A stretch of 64,000 nt of DNA, taken from NCBI GenBank assembly GCA_002421005.1, contig DIJC01000024.1, forward strand, positions 210,587 through 274,586, given 5' to 3'. Positions 43,969-52,900 of the stretch are shown here, piece by piece. The stretch's first letter is position 1. Each line of letters opens with the position of its first letter. The translations under genes and the position numbers were made by a program. The notes below the pieces were generated by a model. It saw only the letters and a list, made by a program, of their open reading frames with translations. It made no database searches and was not told the DNA's origin. Source of the DNA: Enterobacteriaceae bacterium UBA5654. Its GTDB lineage: Bacteria > Pseudomonadota > Gammaproteobacteria > Enterobacterales > Enterobacteriaceae.

Positions 43969-44850
43969 ATGAGTGTGAATAAAGAAAACGTCCGCCTGTA
44001 CATCGCCAATATTCAGGGAAGCCTGAGCGAAACGGATCGCAAAATTGCCGAATTTATAGTGCAGCAGCCCGCACGGATGGCACAGCTACCGATAAAAAAG
44101 CTGGCGCAGGAAATAGGGGTCAGCGAAGCGACGATTGTGCGGTTCAGTAAACGAATCGGCTATGACGGTTTGCTAAACCTGCGTGCCGATTTAAAGCGGG
44201 AACTGTTAACGGAAAACGAGCGGGCGCTGCCTTCCTCGCCCGATATCTTTCTTGATGACTCGCGTAATGACGTCGCCAATAAAATCGCCCTGACGATGGA
44301 AACCACGCTGAAAGAAACCATCGGTTTGCTGGATCTGAAAATCGTCAATCCGGTGGTAGAGCGCTTTCTGAGAGCGCGGCGGGTTATGTTTGTCGGTTTT
44401 GGCGCATCCGGGCTGGCGGCGCTTGAAGCGCGTGACAAAATGAACCGTCTGGGCATTGATTCCGAGGCGTTTACCGATCGCTTCACCATGACGCTGAAGC
44501 TGGCAAACCTGAAGGCTGATGATTTTGTCGTCGCGTTTTCGCATTCCGGTGAAACGCCGGAAGTGGTTAACGCCTTTCGTCTGGCGCAAAAAAAAGGGGC
44601 GTATAAACTGGCGATTACGCACAGCCCGCATTCGCCCCTCAACGAACTGGCGGATACCTTTCTTCTGACGAGCGGCAGCGCCGGGCCGATGCAGGGCGAC
44701 TCCATTGCCACACGCATTTCCCAGCTTTTTATTATTGAATTTTTGTGTACCGAGATCACCCGGCATAACCTGCGCGATAGCGCTTCAACGGGGCTTTCTA
44801 TTAAAGAGTTGCTGATTAAAGAACGGATCAAACGCGAAACGGCAGGATGA
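43969..44850 (+). CDS. MurR/RpiR-family transcriptional regulator
   Basis: The 293-residue protein has an N-terminal RpiR helix-turn-helix domain (about 1-75, with LAQEIGVSEATIVRFSKRIGY) and a C-terminal SIS sugar-phosphate-binding domain (about 125-265, with FVGFGASGLAALEA and AFSHSGETPEV). Such regulators usually sense a phosphorylated sugar made by the pathway they control. I chose ATG 43969, with AGGAG at 43956-43960. An in-frame GTG at 43966 is too close to that site. As the last gene of the module it probably controls the PTS-sulfatase genes through the palindrome near 40214. Confidence 0.88.
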   Translation: MSVNKENVRLYIANIQGSLSETDRKIAEFIVQQPARMAQLPIKKLAQEIGVSEATIVRFSKRIGYDGLLNLRADLKRELLTENERALPSSPDIFLDDSRNDVANKIALTMETTLKETIGLLDLKIVNPVVERFLRARRVMFVGFGASGLAALEARDKMNRLGIDSEAFTDRFTMTLKLANLKADDFVVAFSHSGETPEVVNAFRLAQKKGAYKLAITHSPHSPLNELADTFLLTSGSAGPMQGDSIATRISQLFIIEFLCTEITRHNLRDSASTGLSIKELLIKERIKRETAG

Positions 44851-44868
44851 TCCGTCTGTCTTCGCGCA

Positions 44869-44995
44869 TATACTCTAAATGATTTGAGTTGCAGAAAGGC
44901 GGCGACGCAGCTCATCCCCGGGAGCTTACTCCAGTAAGTGACTGGGGTGAGCGAGTCAAGCCAACGCACCTGCAACTTGAAGCATGACGAGTATA
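44869..44995. repeat. Full-length ERIC element (127 bp)
   Basis: The 127-base element starts with TATACTC and ends with GAGTATA as terminal inverted repeats. Internal arms TTGAGTTGCAG and CTGCAACTTGA also pair. The central block AGTAAGTGACTGGGGTGAGC matches the well-known ERIC core, and the length equals the canonical ERIC. It sits between the RpiR gene and yibF. It is transcribed as a long hairpin if the module reads through. Confidence 0.95.
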
Positions 44996-45029
44996 CTTGT
45001 TTTTTTGTTGGCAAAAAAAGGACCCGATC

Positions 45030-45638
45030 ATGAAACTCATCGGCAGCTATACCAGCCCCTTTGTACGCAAAATCTCGGTGATCCTGCTGGAAAAGGGCAT
45101 CACTTTCGAATTTATTAACGAACTGCCCTATAACCAGACCAACGGGGTGGCGCACTATAACCCGCTGGGTAAAGTCCCGGCGCTGGTGACGGATGACGGC
45201 GAATGCTGGTACGACTCGCCCATCGTGGCGCAGTATCTTGAACTGCTGGACATCGCCCCGGCGCTGATCCCGCGCGAGCCAAAAGCGGCGCTGCGCGTGC
45301 GTCAACTGGAGGCACTGGCGGACGGCATTATGGATGCGGCGCTGGTTTCGGTACGCGAACAGACGCGTCCGGTCGCGCAGCAATCCCCGGAAGAACTGCT
45401 GCGCCAGCGCGAGAAAATCAGCCGGGCACTGGATGCGCTGGAAGGCTACCTGCGCGACGGTACGCTGAAAGTCGATGAGGTAAACCTGGCGACTATCGCC
45501 ATTGCCTGCGCTATCGACTACCTCAACTTCCGCCGCGTGTCACCGGGCTGGTGCGTGGACCGGCCGCAGCTGGTTAAGCTGGTGGAAACGCTGTTCCAGC
45601 GCGAAAGCTTTGCGCGTACCGAGCCGCCAAAGGCTTAA
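45030..45638 (+). CDS. yibF: Glutathione S-transferase-like protein YibF
   Basis: A 202-residue GST-family protein that matches E. coli YibF in length and sequence. The thioredoxin-like N-terminal domain has GSYTSPFVRKISVILLEKGI (glutathione site near Ser9), and the C-terminal domain is all-helical. The reaction in the cell is unknown. ATG 45030 matches the E. coli start. A longer in-frame start at 44997 would run into the ERIC edge and lacks support. It lies upstream of selA. Confidence 0.93.
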   Translation: MKLIGSYTSPFVRKISVILLEKGITFEFINELPYNQTNGVAHYNPLGKVPALVTDDGECWYDSPIVAQYLELLDIAPALIPREPKAALRVRQLEALADGIMDAALVSVREQTRPVAQQSPEELLRQREKISRALDALEGYLRDGTLKVDEVNLATIAIACAIDYLNFRRVSPGWCVDRPQLVKLVETLFQRESFARTEPPKA

Positions 45639-45679
45639 CACTTTCCGCCAGTACGCGGTAAACTCTGCGGGCATAGCGA

Positions 45680-45697
45680 CCCCTCTTTTCAGAGGGG
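45680..45697 (+). promoter_or_regulatory. Leader hairpin before selA
   Basis: CCCCTCT / AGAGGGG forms a perfect 7-bp stem with a TTTC loop, 25 bases before the selA start. In E. coli the selAB leader contains a SECIS-like element bound by SelB for feedback control. This hairpin is in the right place, but its loop does not show the usual SECIS GGTC-type apex, so the role is uncertain. It could also end yibF transcripts. Confidence 0.4.
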
Positions 45698-45722
45698 ATA
45701 ATCCCAACCGCCAGGCGCGCCC

Positions 45723-47111
45723 ATGACCAGCCAGACTTCATTACTTTACAGCCAGCTCCCCGCCACCGATCGCCTGCTGCGCGATCCTGCCTTTACACCT
45801 TTACTTGAACGCTGGGGTCATACCCGGCTGGTGGAAACACTGCGTCAGCTTCAGGACGAGGCGCGTGTCGGCATTCGCCAGCATCAGGCGCTGCCAGCGT
45901 GGTGCGCAGACTGGTCACAGGCGGTCACGCAGCGGCTGGCGCAGCAGGAACACAGCGCGCTGCGCCCGGTGATCAACCTGACCGGCACGGTGCTGCATAC
46001 CAATCTGGGACGCGCGCTTCAGGCACAAGCGGCCATAGAGGCCGTCGCGCAGGCAATGCGTTCCCCGGTCACGCTGGAGTACGATCTGGACGGTGCCGGG
46101 CGCGGACATCGCGACCGGGCCATTGCCGATTTACTCTGCCGGATCACCGGCGCGGAAGACGCCTGCATTGTTAACAATAATGCGGCGGCGGTGCTGCTGA
46201 TGCTGGCGGCGACGGCGACCGGCAAAGAAGTGGTGGTATCACGCGGCGAACTGGTGGAAATTGGCGGCGCGTTCCGCATCCCTGACGTCATGCGCCAGGC
46301 GGGCTGTACGCTGCATGAAGTGGGCACCACCAACCGCACCCACGCCAAAGATTATCGTCAGGCGGTCACTGAAAATACCGGCCTGCTGATGAAGGTCCAC
46401 ACCAGTAATTACAGCATTGAAGGCTTCACCAAAGCGGTGGATGAAGCCGAGCTGGCGCAGATTGGCGACGAGCTGGCTATTCCGGTAGTCGCGGATTTAG
46501 GCAGCGGATCGCTGGTGGATTTAAGCCAGTACGGTTTGCCAAAAGAGCCAATGCCCCAGCAGTTGATTGCCGCAGGCGTCAGCCTGGTCAGCTTCTCTGG
46601 CGACAAACTATTGGGCGGCCCGCAGGCGGGGATCATCGTCGGCAAAAAAGCGCTGATTGCGCAGTTGCAGAGCCACCCGCTCAAACGCGCCCTGCGTGCC
46701 GATAAAATGACCCTCGCGGCGCTGGAAGCCACGTTGCGTCTGTATCTGCACCCGGAAGCGCTGGCGGATAACCTTCCCACCCTGCGCCTGCTTAACCGTA
46801 AAGCGGACGCCATCCGCGAGCAAGCCGGGCGCCTTTGCGCGCAGATTGCCCCGCGCTTTGCTGACGAGTTTGCGGTACAGGTGATGCCCTGCACCTCGCA
46901 AATCGGCAGCGGCTCATTGCCTGTCGAGCGCCTGCCGAGCGCCGCGCTCACTTTTACGCCCCACGACGGGCGCGGTAGCCGCACTGAAGCGCTGGCCGCC
47001 CGCTGGCGCGCGCTGCCGGTGCCGATCATTGGCCGCATTTACGAGGGGCGTCTGTGGCTGGATCTGCGCTGCCTTGAAGATGAACCCCGTTTTCTGGAGT
47101 TGTTGAAATGA
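45723..47111 (+). CDS. selA: L-seryl-tRNA(Sec) selenium transferase
   Basis: SelA is a PLP enzyme that converts seryl-tRNA(Sec) to selenocysteinyl-tRNA(Sec) using selenophosphate. The 462-residue protein (E. coli 463) has an N-terminal tRNA-binding domain. The PLP lysine lies in SFSGDKLLGGPQAGII near residue 294. Its stop overlaps the selB start by 4 bases, giving the conserved selAB operon. Its presence implies that the host makes selenoproteins such as formate dehydrogenases. Confidence 0.97.
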   Translation: MTSQTSLLYSQLPATDRLLRDPAFTPLLERWGHTRLVETLRQLQDEARVGIRQHQALPAWCADWSQAVTQRLAQQEHSALRPVINLTGTVLHTNLGRALQAQAAIEAVAQAMRSPVTLEYDLDGAGRGHRDRAIADLLCRITGAEDACIVNNNAAAVLLMLAATATGKEVVVSRGELVEIGGAFRIPDVMRQAGCTLHEVGTTNRTHAKDYRQAVTENTGLLMKVHTSNYSIEGFTKAVDEAELAQIGDELAIPVVADLGSGSLVDLSQYGLPKEPMPQQLIAAGVSLVSFSGDKLLGGPQAGIIVGKKALIAQLQSHPLKRALRADKMTLAALEATLRLYLHPEALADNLPTLRLLNRKADAIREQAGRLCAQIAPRFADEFAVQVMPCTSQIGSGSLPVERLPSAALTFTPHDGRGSRTEALAARWRALPVPIIGRIYEGRLWLDLRCLEDEPRFLELLK

Positions 47112-48955
47112 TTATTGCCACCGCCGGGCACGTCGACCACGGCAAGACCACGCTGCTGGAGGCGATCACCGGCATCAATGCTGACCGCCTGCCGGAAGAG
47201 AAAAAGCGCGGCATGACCATCGATCTGGGCTACGCCTACTGGCCGCAGCCGGACGGGCGCGTGCCGGGGTTTATCGATGTGCCGGGCCACGAGAAATTTC
47301 TCGCCAATATGCTGGCGGGCGTCGGCGGTATCGATCATGCGCTGCTGGTGGTGGCGTGCGACGATGGTGTGATGGCGCAAACCCGCGAGCATCTGGCTAT
47401 CCTGCAACTGACCGGCAATCCGACGCTCACCGTGGCGCTGACAAAAGCGGATCGGGTAGACGAGGCGCGGGTGCGGGAGGTTGAGCAGCAGGTGCAGGCG
47501 GTGCTGGGCGAATACGGCTTCGCGGCGGCGACGCTGTTTGTTACTGCGGCCACGCAGGGGCGCGGCATTGATGCGCTGCGCGCGCACCTCCTGCAGTTGC
47601 CGGAGCGCGCGCACCCGGCGCATCAGCGCTTCCGCCTGGCGATTGACCGGGCGTTTACGGTGAAAGGGGCCGGGCTGGTCGTCACCGGAACGGCGCTTTC
47701 CGGCGACGTGAAAATCGGCGATACCCTGTGGCTGACCGGTGCGGGCAAGCCGATGCGCGTGCGCAGCCTGCACGCGCAGAATCAGCCGGTCGAACAGGCG
47801 CGCGGCGGGCAGCGTATTGCGCTGAACATTGCAGGCGACGCGCAGAAAGAAGATATCACGCGCGGCGACTGGCTGCTGTCCGACGCGCCGCCCGCGCCTG
47901 CGGAGCGGGTTATCGTTGCGCTGCAAAGTCACGCCGTCTTAAGCCAGTGGCAGCCGCTGCATATTCACCATGCGGCGAGCCACATTACCGGGCGCGTCTC
48001 ACTGCTGGAAAATAATCTGGCGGAGCTGGTGCTTGATGCGCCGCTGTACCTGGCGGACAACGACCGGCTGGTGCTGCGCGATATCTCCGCGCGGACCACG
48101 CTTGCCGGAGCGCGGGTGGTGACGCTCAACCCGCCGCGCCGGGGAAAACGCAAGCCGGACTATTTACAGTGGCTGGCGCAACTGGCTGCCAGCGAAGGCG
48201 ATGCGCAGGCGCTCAGCGTCCACCTTCAGCGCGCTGCCGTCAAACTGGCGGATTTCGGCTGGGGGCGGCAGCTTAGTCAGAGCGGGCTGGCGGCGTTGAT
48301 TAACCGTCCGGATTACCTCCAGGCGGGTGGCTGCCTGCTGGATGCGCCGCTGGCGGCACGCTGGCAGCGCAGGCTGCTGGACGCGCTGACCACTTATCAT
48401 CAACAGCATCCTGACGAACCGGGGCCGGGCCGCGAACGCCTGCGGCGTATTGCCTTGCCGATGGAAGATGAAGCGCTGGTCCTGACGCTCATCGAAAAAA
48501 TGCGCGAAAGCGGGACGATCCACAGCCATCACGGCTGGCTGCATCTGCCGGATCATAAAGCGGGCTTCAGCGACGAGCAGCAGGAGATATGGCAAAAAGC
48601 CGCCGGGCTGTTCGGCGACGAACCCTGGTGGGTGCGCGATCTGGCGCGCGAAACCAGTACCGACGAGCAGGTGATGCGCACGGTGCTGCGGCAGGCCGCG
48701 CAGCAGGGGATGATTACGGCGATCGTAAAAGATCGTTATTACCGTAACGATCGGATCGTAACGTTCGCCAGTATGATCCGCGAACTGGATCAGCTGCGCG
48801 GATCGACCTGTGCGGCAGACTTCCGCGACAAGCTGAACGTCGGTCGCAAGCTGGCGATCCAAATTCTGGAACACTTCGACCGCATCGGCTTTACCCGGCG
48901 GCGCGGCAACGATCATATTCTGCGCGATAAAGCGTTATTTATTCACGAAGAGTAG
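47108..48955 (+). CDS. selB: Selenocysteine-specific elongation factor
   Basis: SelB delivers selenocysteinyl-tRNA to UGA codons marked by a SECIS hairpin. The 615-residue protein has an EF-Tu-like GTPase domain starting MIIATAGHVDHGKTTLLEAI, with DVPGHEKF and TKAD motifs, then beta-barrel domains. Four C-terminal winged-helix units (about 350-615) bind SECIS RNA. It is coupled to selA. Confidence 0.97.
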   Translation: MIIATAGHVDHGKTTLLEAITGINADRLPEEKKRGMTIDLGYAYWPQPDGRVPGFIDVPGHEKFLANMLAGVGGIDHALLVVACDDGVMAQTREHLAILQLTGNPTLTVALTKADRVDEARVREVEQQVQAVLGEYGFAAATLFVTAATQGRGIDALRAHLLQLPERAHPAHQRFRLAIDRAFTVKGAGLVVTGTALSGDVKIGDTLWLTGAGKPMRVRSLHAQNQPVEQARGGQRIALNIAGDAQKEDITRGDWLLSDAPPAPAERVIVALQSHAVLSQWQPLHIHHAASHITGRVSLLENNLAELVLDAPLYLADNDRLVLRDISARTTLAGARVVTLNPPRRGKRKPDYLQWLAQLAASEGDAQALSVHLQRAAVKLADFGWGRQLSQSGLAALINRPDYLQAGGCLLDAPLAARWQRRLLDALTTYHQQHPDEPGPGRERLRRIALPMEDEALVLTLIEKMRESGTIHSHHGWLHLPDHKAGFSDEQQEIWQKAAGLFGDEPWWVRDLARETSTDEQVMRTVLRQAAQQGMITAIVKDRYYRNDRIVTFASMIRELDQLRGSTCAADFRDKLNVGRKLAIQILEHFDRIGFTRRRGNDHILRDKALFIHEE

Positions 48956-48963
48956 AGGTAAAT

Positions 48964-48988
48964 ATCCTCCGGTGACTGGCCGGGGGAT
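48964..48988 (+). terminator. Hairpin after selB
   Basis: ATCCTCCGG / CCGGGGGAT pairs over 9 bases (one G-T) with a 7-base loop, 8 bases after the selB stop. No T-run follows, so it is a probable but weak terminator. The rest of the 167-base gap to yiaY shows no gene. Confidence 0.5.
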
Positions 48989-49122
48989 TACCCGCCCGTG
49001 CTTGCTTGTGCGTGATAAAGCCTCTCATCGCGCGCTTCTCTTTTTAAACGCGATATCACACTATTTTTAAGGGCATAAGAATATATTTCCTCTGGTTTAT
49101 TAATCTTTCAGAGGTCATTATT

Positions 49123-50268
49123 ATGTCTGCATTCTATATTCCAGCAATAAATATCCTTGGGATGAATACTCTGGCCGAAGCGCTGGAGACGATGGTCAGC
49201 TTTCATTTTAAAAAGGCGCTGATTGTCTGCGGCACGACGCTCAATAAACAGGGTATCGTCGATCGCATTCAGGCTGATTTAAAAACCAAAGGTATCGACA
49301 GCGTGGTCTACAACGGCTCCCGGCCTAATCCCGGCGTGAAAAGCGTTAATGCCGGGCTGGTGGTGCTGCGCGAGCACCAGTGCGACTGCGTGATCTCCAT
49401 CGGCGGCGGCTCGCCGCACGACTGCGCGAAAGGCATTGCGCTGGTGGCGACCAACGGCGGCGATATCCGCGATTACGAAGGCATCGATCGCTCCGCCAAA
49501 CCGCAACTGCCGCTGATTGCCATCAACACTACCGCCGGGACCGCGTCAGAAATGACGCGCTTTAGCATCATCACCGATGAAGAGCGGCACATCAAAATGG
49601 CGATTGTCGATAAACACGTCACGCCGCTGTTGTCGGTTAACGATCCGGCGCTGATGATGGGCATGCCCGCCTCGCTGACGGCAGCAACCGGGATGGACGC
49701 GCTGACCCACGCGATTGAAGCCTATGTCTCCATTGCCGCCACGCCGATCACCGACGCCTGCGCGTTAAAAGCGGTGACGATGATCGCCGAACACCTGCCC
49801 ACGGCGGTGGCAAACGGCAGCGATGAAACCGCCCGCGAAGCGATGGCCTACGCGCAGTTCCTTGCGGGTATGGCGTTTAACAATGCTTCTCTCGGCTATG
49901 TTCATGCGATGGCGCACCAGTTGGGCGGCTTCTACGATCTGCCGCACGGCGTGTGTAATGCGATCCTGTTACCACACGTTCAGGCGTTCAACAGCCGCGT
50001 GGCAGCGGGGCGGCTGCGTGATTGTGCCCAGGCGATGGGCATTGAGGTGCGTTTGATGAACGACGAGCAGGGCGCGCAGGCGTGCCTGAATGCCATTCGT
50101 AAGCTGGCGCGCAGCGTGGATATTCCCACCGGTCTGCGCGATCTGAAAGTCAAAGAAGAGGATTTCCCGCTGCTGGCCACCAACGCCCTGAAAGACGCCT
50201 GTGGCCTGACCAACCCGATTCAGGCCACCCATGAGGAGATTATGGCGATCTACGCCTCGGCGATGTAA
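49123..50268 (+). CDS. yiaY: Iron-containing alcohol dehydrogenase YiaY
   Basis: A 381-residue group III (iron-dependent) NAD(P)-linked alcohol dehydrogenase close to E. coli YiaY, especially after residue 85. It has the coenzyme-binding GGGSPHDCAKGIAL, and GMDALTHAIEAYVS and AMAHQLGGFYDLPHG, which hold the metal-ligand Asp and His residues. The N-terminal 80 residues differ more from the E. coli protein. The natural substrate is not known. AGAGG before ATG 49123 supports the start. Confidence 0.92.
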   Translation: MSAFYIPAINILGMNTLAEALETMVSFHFKKALIVCGTTLNKQGIVDRIQADLKTKGIDSVVYNGSRPNPGVKSVNAGLVVLREHQCDCVISIGGGSPHDCAKGIALVATNGGDIRDYEGIDRSAKPQLPLIAINTTAGTASEMTRFSIITDEERHIKMAIVDKHVTPLLSVNDPALMMGMPASLTAATGMDALTHAIEAYVSIAATPITDACALKAVTMIAEHLPTAVANGSDETAREAMAYAQFLAGMAFNNASLGYVHAMAHQLGGFYDLPHGVCNAILLPHVQAFNSRVAAGRLRDCAQAMGIEVRLMNDEQGAQACLNAIRKLARSVDIPTGLRDLKVKEEDFPLLATNALKDACGLTNPIQATHEEIMAIYASAM

Positions 50269-50275
50269 CCGCGCG

Positions 50276-51163
50276 TTAGCCTTTTGCTGGCGCTGTCTTG
50301 TGCTGCGCCAGCCACACTGCCCCCAGCCTGCCCGCCTGATTGCCCAGCTCGCACGGATGAATAGGCACTTTCAGTGCTTCCCACATTTCGAACTTTTCCA
50401 GATGCCGGTCCAGCAGCGGGTAGAGTTTTTCCTGCTCGCTGACGCCGCCGCCGATCAGCACCACCTGCGGATCGAACATTGAGATCACGCTATACACGCC
50501 GCGCGCCAGAAAGCGTCCCCAGTCGTTCACCGCCTCGCGCAGATGCATGTCGCTCTCCATCCGCTCGAAAATCTCCTTCCCGTGCGGCATTTCTTCTGCC
50601 GGTAGCGCCAGCGCCTGGCGGCAGGACTCCATCAGCCCTTTTGCCGAAGCGACCTCGTGCATACACTCGCCGTTATTACCGACCGGGATCACCCCAAATT
50701 CTCCGGCATGAAAATGCGCGCCGCGATACAGCTCGCGGTCAACAATAATCCCGCCGCCGATCCCGGTGCCGATGGTGATACAGACCAGGTTATCGTAGCG
50801 CTGCCCGGCTCCGCGCCACATTTCGCCCAGCGCCGCACAGTTGGCATCGTTTTCCACGATAACCGGCAGGTCGGTCAGCTCGCCGAACAGCTCCAGCAGA
50901 TTCTGGTCATCCAGATAATCCAGCGCCCCCGCCTTCGCCGCATGGCCGGTATGCGGGTTGATATGCCCCGGAAAACTGACCCCAATCGCCGCGATATCAT
51001 GCTCTTTCTGGCAGGTTTTCACCGCCTCCTGCCACTTTTCTTTGAACGTTTCGGCATCTTCCGGCGTGTCATATTCTTCGCTGGTTAACTCCTCACCGTC
51101 TTTGTCGATCACGCCATATTTAATATGGGTGCCCCCAACATCAAAACCGATATAACGCTGCAT
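50276..51163 (-). CDS. ROK-family protein, probable sugar kinase
   Basis: A 295-residue ROK (repressor, ORF, kinase) protein without a DNA-binding domain, so a kinase rather than a repressor. The ATP phosphate site FDVGGTHIKYG, the catalytic Asp in VENDANCAALGE (Asp106) and CITIGTGIGGGII are intact. The usual ROK zinc motif (CxCGxxGCxE) is absent: this region reads VGNNGECMHEVAS. Loss of zinc ligands is also seen in BglK-type beta-glucoside kinases, so the substrate may be a glucoside or another sugar. It is inserted between yiaY and aldB, which are adjacent in E. coli, and is divergent from aldB. Confidence 0.85.
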   Translation of the reverse strand: MQRYIGFDVGGTHIKYGVIDKDGEELTSEEYDTPEDAETFKEKWQEAVKTCQKEHDIAAIGVSFPGHINPHTGHAAKAGALDYLDDQNLLELFGELTDLPVIVENDANCAALGEMWRGAGQRYDNLVCITIGTGIGGGIIVDRELYRGAHFHAGEFGVIPVGNNGECMHEVASAKGLMESCRQALALPAEEMPHGKEIFERMESDMHLREAVNDWGRFLARGVYSVISMFDPQVVLIGGGVSEQEKLYPLLDRHLEKFEMWEALKVPIHPCELGNQAGRLGAVWLAQHKTAPAKG

Positions 51164-51329
51164 ATCTTCTCCAGGAGTTTAACCGTCACCCCTCAAGTAT
51201 GGCTGAAGCCAGCCGGGGAAACGTAAAGGAAAGTAATTCGTGAAGCGCGTCGTAAAGCGGTAAACGACTGGCGAAGAATTCACCAGTGGCGTCTACCCTT
51301 GTAAGACTATCCGCGACAAGGAGACGGCC

Positions 51330-52868
51330 ATGACCAACAATCCTCCCTCTTCCCGCATTCAGCCTGGCGAATACGGTTATCCTCTTAAACTTAAAGCGCG
51401 CTATGACAACTTTATCGGCGGCGACTGGGTGCCCCCGGCAGAGGGCGAATATTACAAAAACCTGACGCCCGTTACCGGGCAACTGCTGTGTGAAGTCGCT
51501 TCATCGGGTAAGAAAGATATCGATCTGGCGCTGGATGCCGCCCATAAGGTGAAAGACAAATGGGCGCACACGTCGGTGCAGGACCGGGCGGCGATCCTGT
51601 TTAAAATCGCCGACCGCATGGAGCAGAATCTGGAACTGCTGGCGACGGCGGAAACCTGGGACAACGGCAAGCCGATCCGCGAGACCAGCGCCGCCGACGT
51701 GCCGCTGGCGATTGACCATTTCCGCTACTTTGCCTCCTGTATTCGCGCGCAGGAGGGCGGGATCAGCGAGGTGGACAGCGATACCGTTGCCTATCACTTC
51801 CATGAACCGCTGGGTGTGGTCGGGCAGATTATTCCGTGGAACTTCCCGCTGCTGATGGCAAGCTGGAAGATGGCTCCGGCGCTGGCGGCGGGCAACTGCA
51901 TCGTGCTGAAACCGGCGCGTCTGACGCCGCTGTCGGTGCTGCTGCTGATGGAAGTCATTGGCGATCTCCTGCCGCCGGGCGTGCTCAACGTGGTGAACGG
52001 CGCGGGCGGTGAAATCGGCGAATATCTGGCAACCTCAAAACGGATCGCAAAAGTGGCCTTTACCGGCTCGACCGAAGTGGGTCAGCAGATTATGCAGTAC
52101 GCCACGCAGAATATTATTCCCGTGACTCTTGAGCTGGGCGGCAAGTCACCGAACATTTTCTTCGCTGACGTGATGGACGAAGAGGACGCGTTTTTTGACA
52201 AGGCGCTGGAAGGCTTTGCGCTCTTCGCCTTCAACCAGGGCGAAGTCTGTACCTGCCCAAGCCGGGCGCTGGTGCAGGAGTCGATTTACGAGCGCTTTAT
52301 GGAACGCGCCATCCGCCGCGTGGAGGGCATTCGCAGCGGTAACCCGCTTGATAACGGCACCCAGATGGGGGCGCAGGTTTCCCAGGGCCAGATGGAAACC
52401 ATTCTGAACTATATCGATATTGGCAAGCAGGAAGGGGCGGATATCCTGACCGGCGGGCGGCGTAAGGATCTGGCGGGCGATTTGCAGGGCGGCTACTACC
52501 TCGAACCGACCATTCTTTTCGGCAAAAACAATATGCGCGTTTTTCAGGAAGAGATCTTCGGCCCGGTGCTGGCAGTCACGACCTTTAAAACCATGGAAGA
52601 GGCGTTGGAAATCGCCAACGACACCCAGTACGGCCTGGGCGCAGGCGTCTGGAGCCGTAACGGCAGCCTGGCCTACCGGATGGGGCGCGGCATTCAGGCC
52701 GGGCGCGTATGGACCAACTGCTATCACGCCTACCCTGCGCACGCCGCTTTCGGCGGCTACAAGCAGTCGGGCATCGGGCGCGAAACCCATAAAATGATGC
52801 TGGAGCACTATCAGCAGACCAAATGCCTGCTGGTAAGCTACTCCGATAAGCCATTAGGACTGTTTTAA
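51330..52868 (+). CDS. aldB: Aldehyde dehydrogenase B
   Basis: AldB oxidises acetaldehyde and similar aldehydes with NADP+. The 512-residue sequence is almost identical to E. coli AldB. Conserved parts include the cofactor-binding VGQIIPWNFPLL and FTGSTEVGQ, the catalytic Glu in LELGGKSPN and the catalytic Cys in FNQGEVCTCPSR. GGAG precedes ATG 51330. In E. coli it is induced in stationary phase. Its partner in alcohol metabolism may be the nearby YiaY. Confidence 0.97.
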   Translation: MTNNPPSSRIQPGEYGYPLKLKARYDNFIGGDWVPPAEGEYYKNLTPVTGQLLCEVASSGKKDIDLALDAAHKVKDKWAHTSVQDRAAILFKIADRMEQNLELLATAETWDNGKPIRETSAADVPLAIDHFRYFASCIRAQEGGISEVDSDTVAYHFHEPLGVVGQIIPWNFPLLMASWKMAPALAAGNCIVLKPARLTPLSVLLLMEVIGDLLPPGVLNVVNGAGGEIGEYLATSKRIAKVAFTGSTEVGQQIMQYATQNIIPVTLELGGKSPNIFFADVMDEEDAFFDKALEGFALFAFNQGEVCTCPSRALVQESIYERFMERAIRRVEGIRSGNPLDNGTQMGAQVSQGQMETILNYIDIGKQEGADILTGGRRKDLAGDLQGGYYLEPTILFGKNNMRVFQEEIFGPVLAVTTFKTMEEALEIANDTQYGLGAGVWSRNGSLAYRMGRGIQAGRVWTNCYHAYPAHAAFGGYKQSGIGRETHKMMLEHYQQTKCLLVSYSDKPLGLF

Positions 52869-52877
52869 TCCGCAACA

Positions 52878-52900
52878 CCGGGCGGCGCTGCGCTGCCCGG
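52878..52900. terminator. GC-rich hairpin after aldB
   Basis: CCGGGC / GCCCGG with an inner GC-rich loop fills most of the 32-base convergent gap between aldB and the small membrane-protein gene. It lacks a T-run and looks like a REP-type or convergent terminator hairpin. Confidence 0.5.

Noticed and set aside
43433..43969. 178-codon open frame overlapping the end of the sulfatase and the gap after it
   Set aside because: It starts inside the sulfatase in another frame and has no family features. The epimerase remnant explains the gap better.
44160..45383. 407-codon open frame on the minus strand
   Set aside because: It runs antisense through the RpiR gene, the ERIC element and yibF. Both plus-strand proteins are clear family members.
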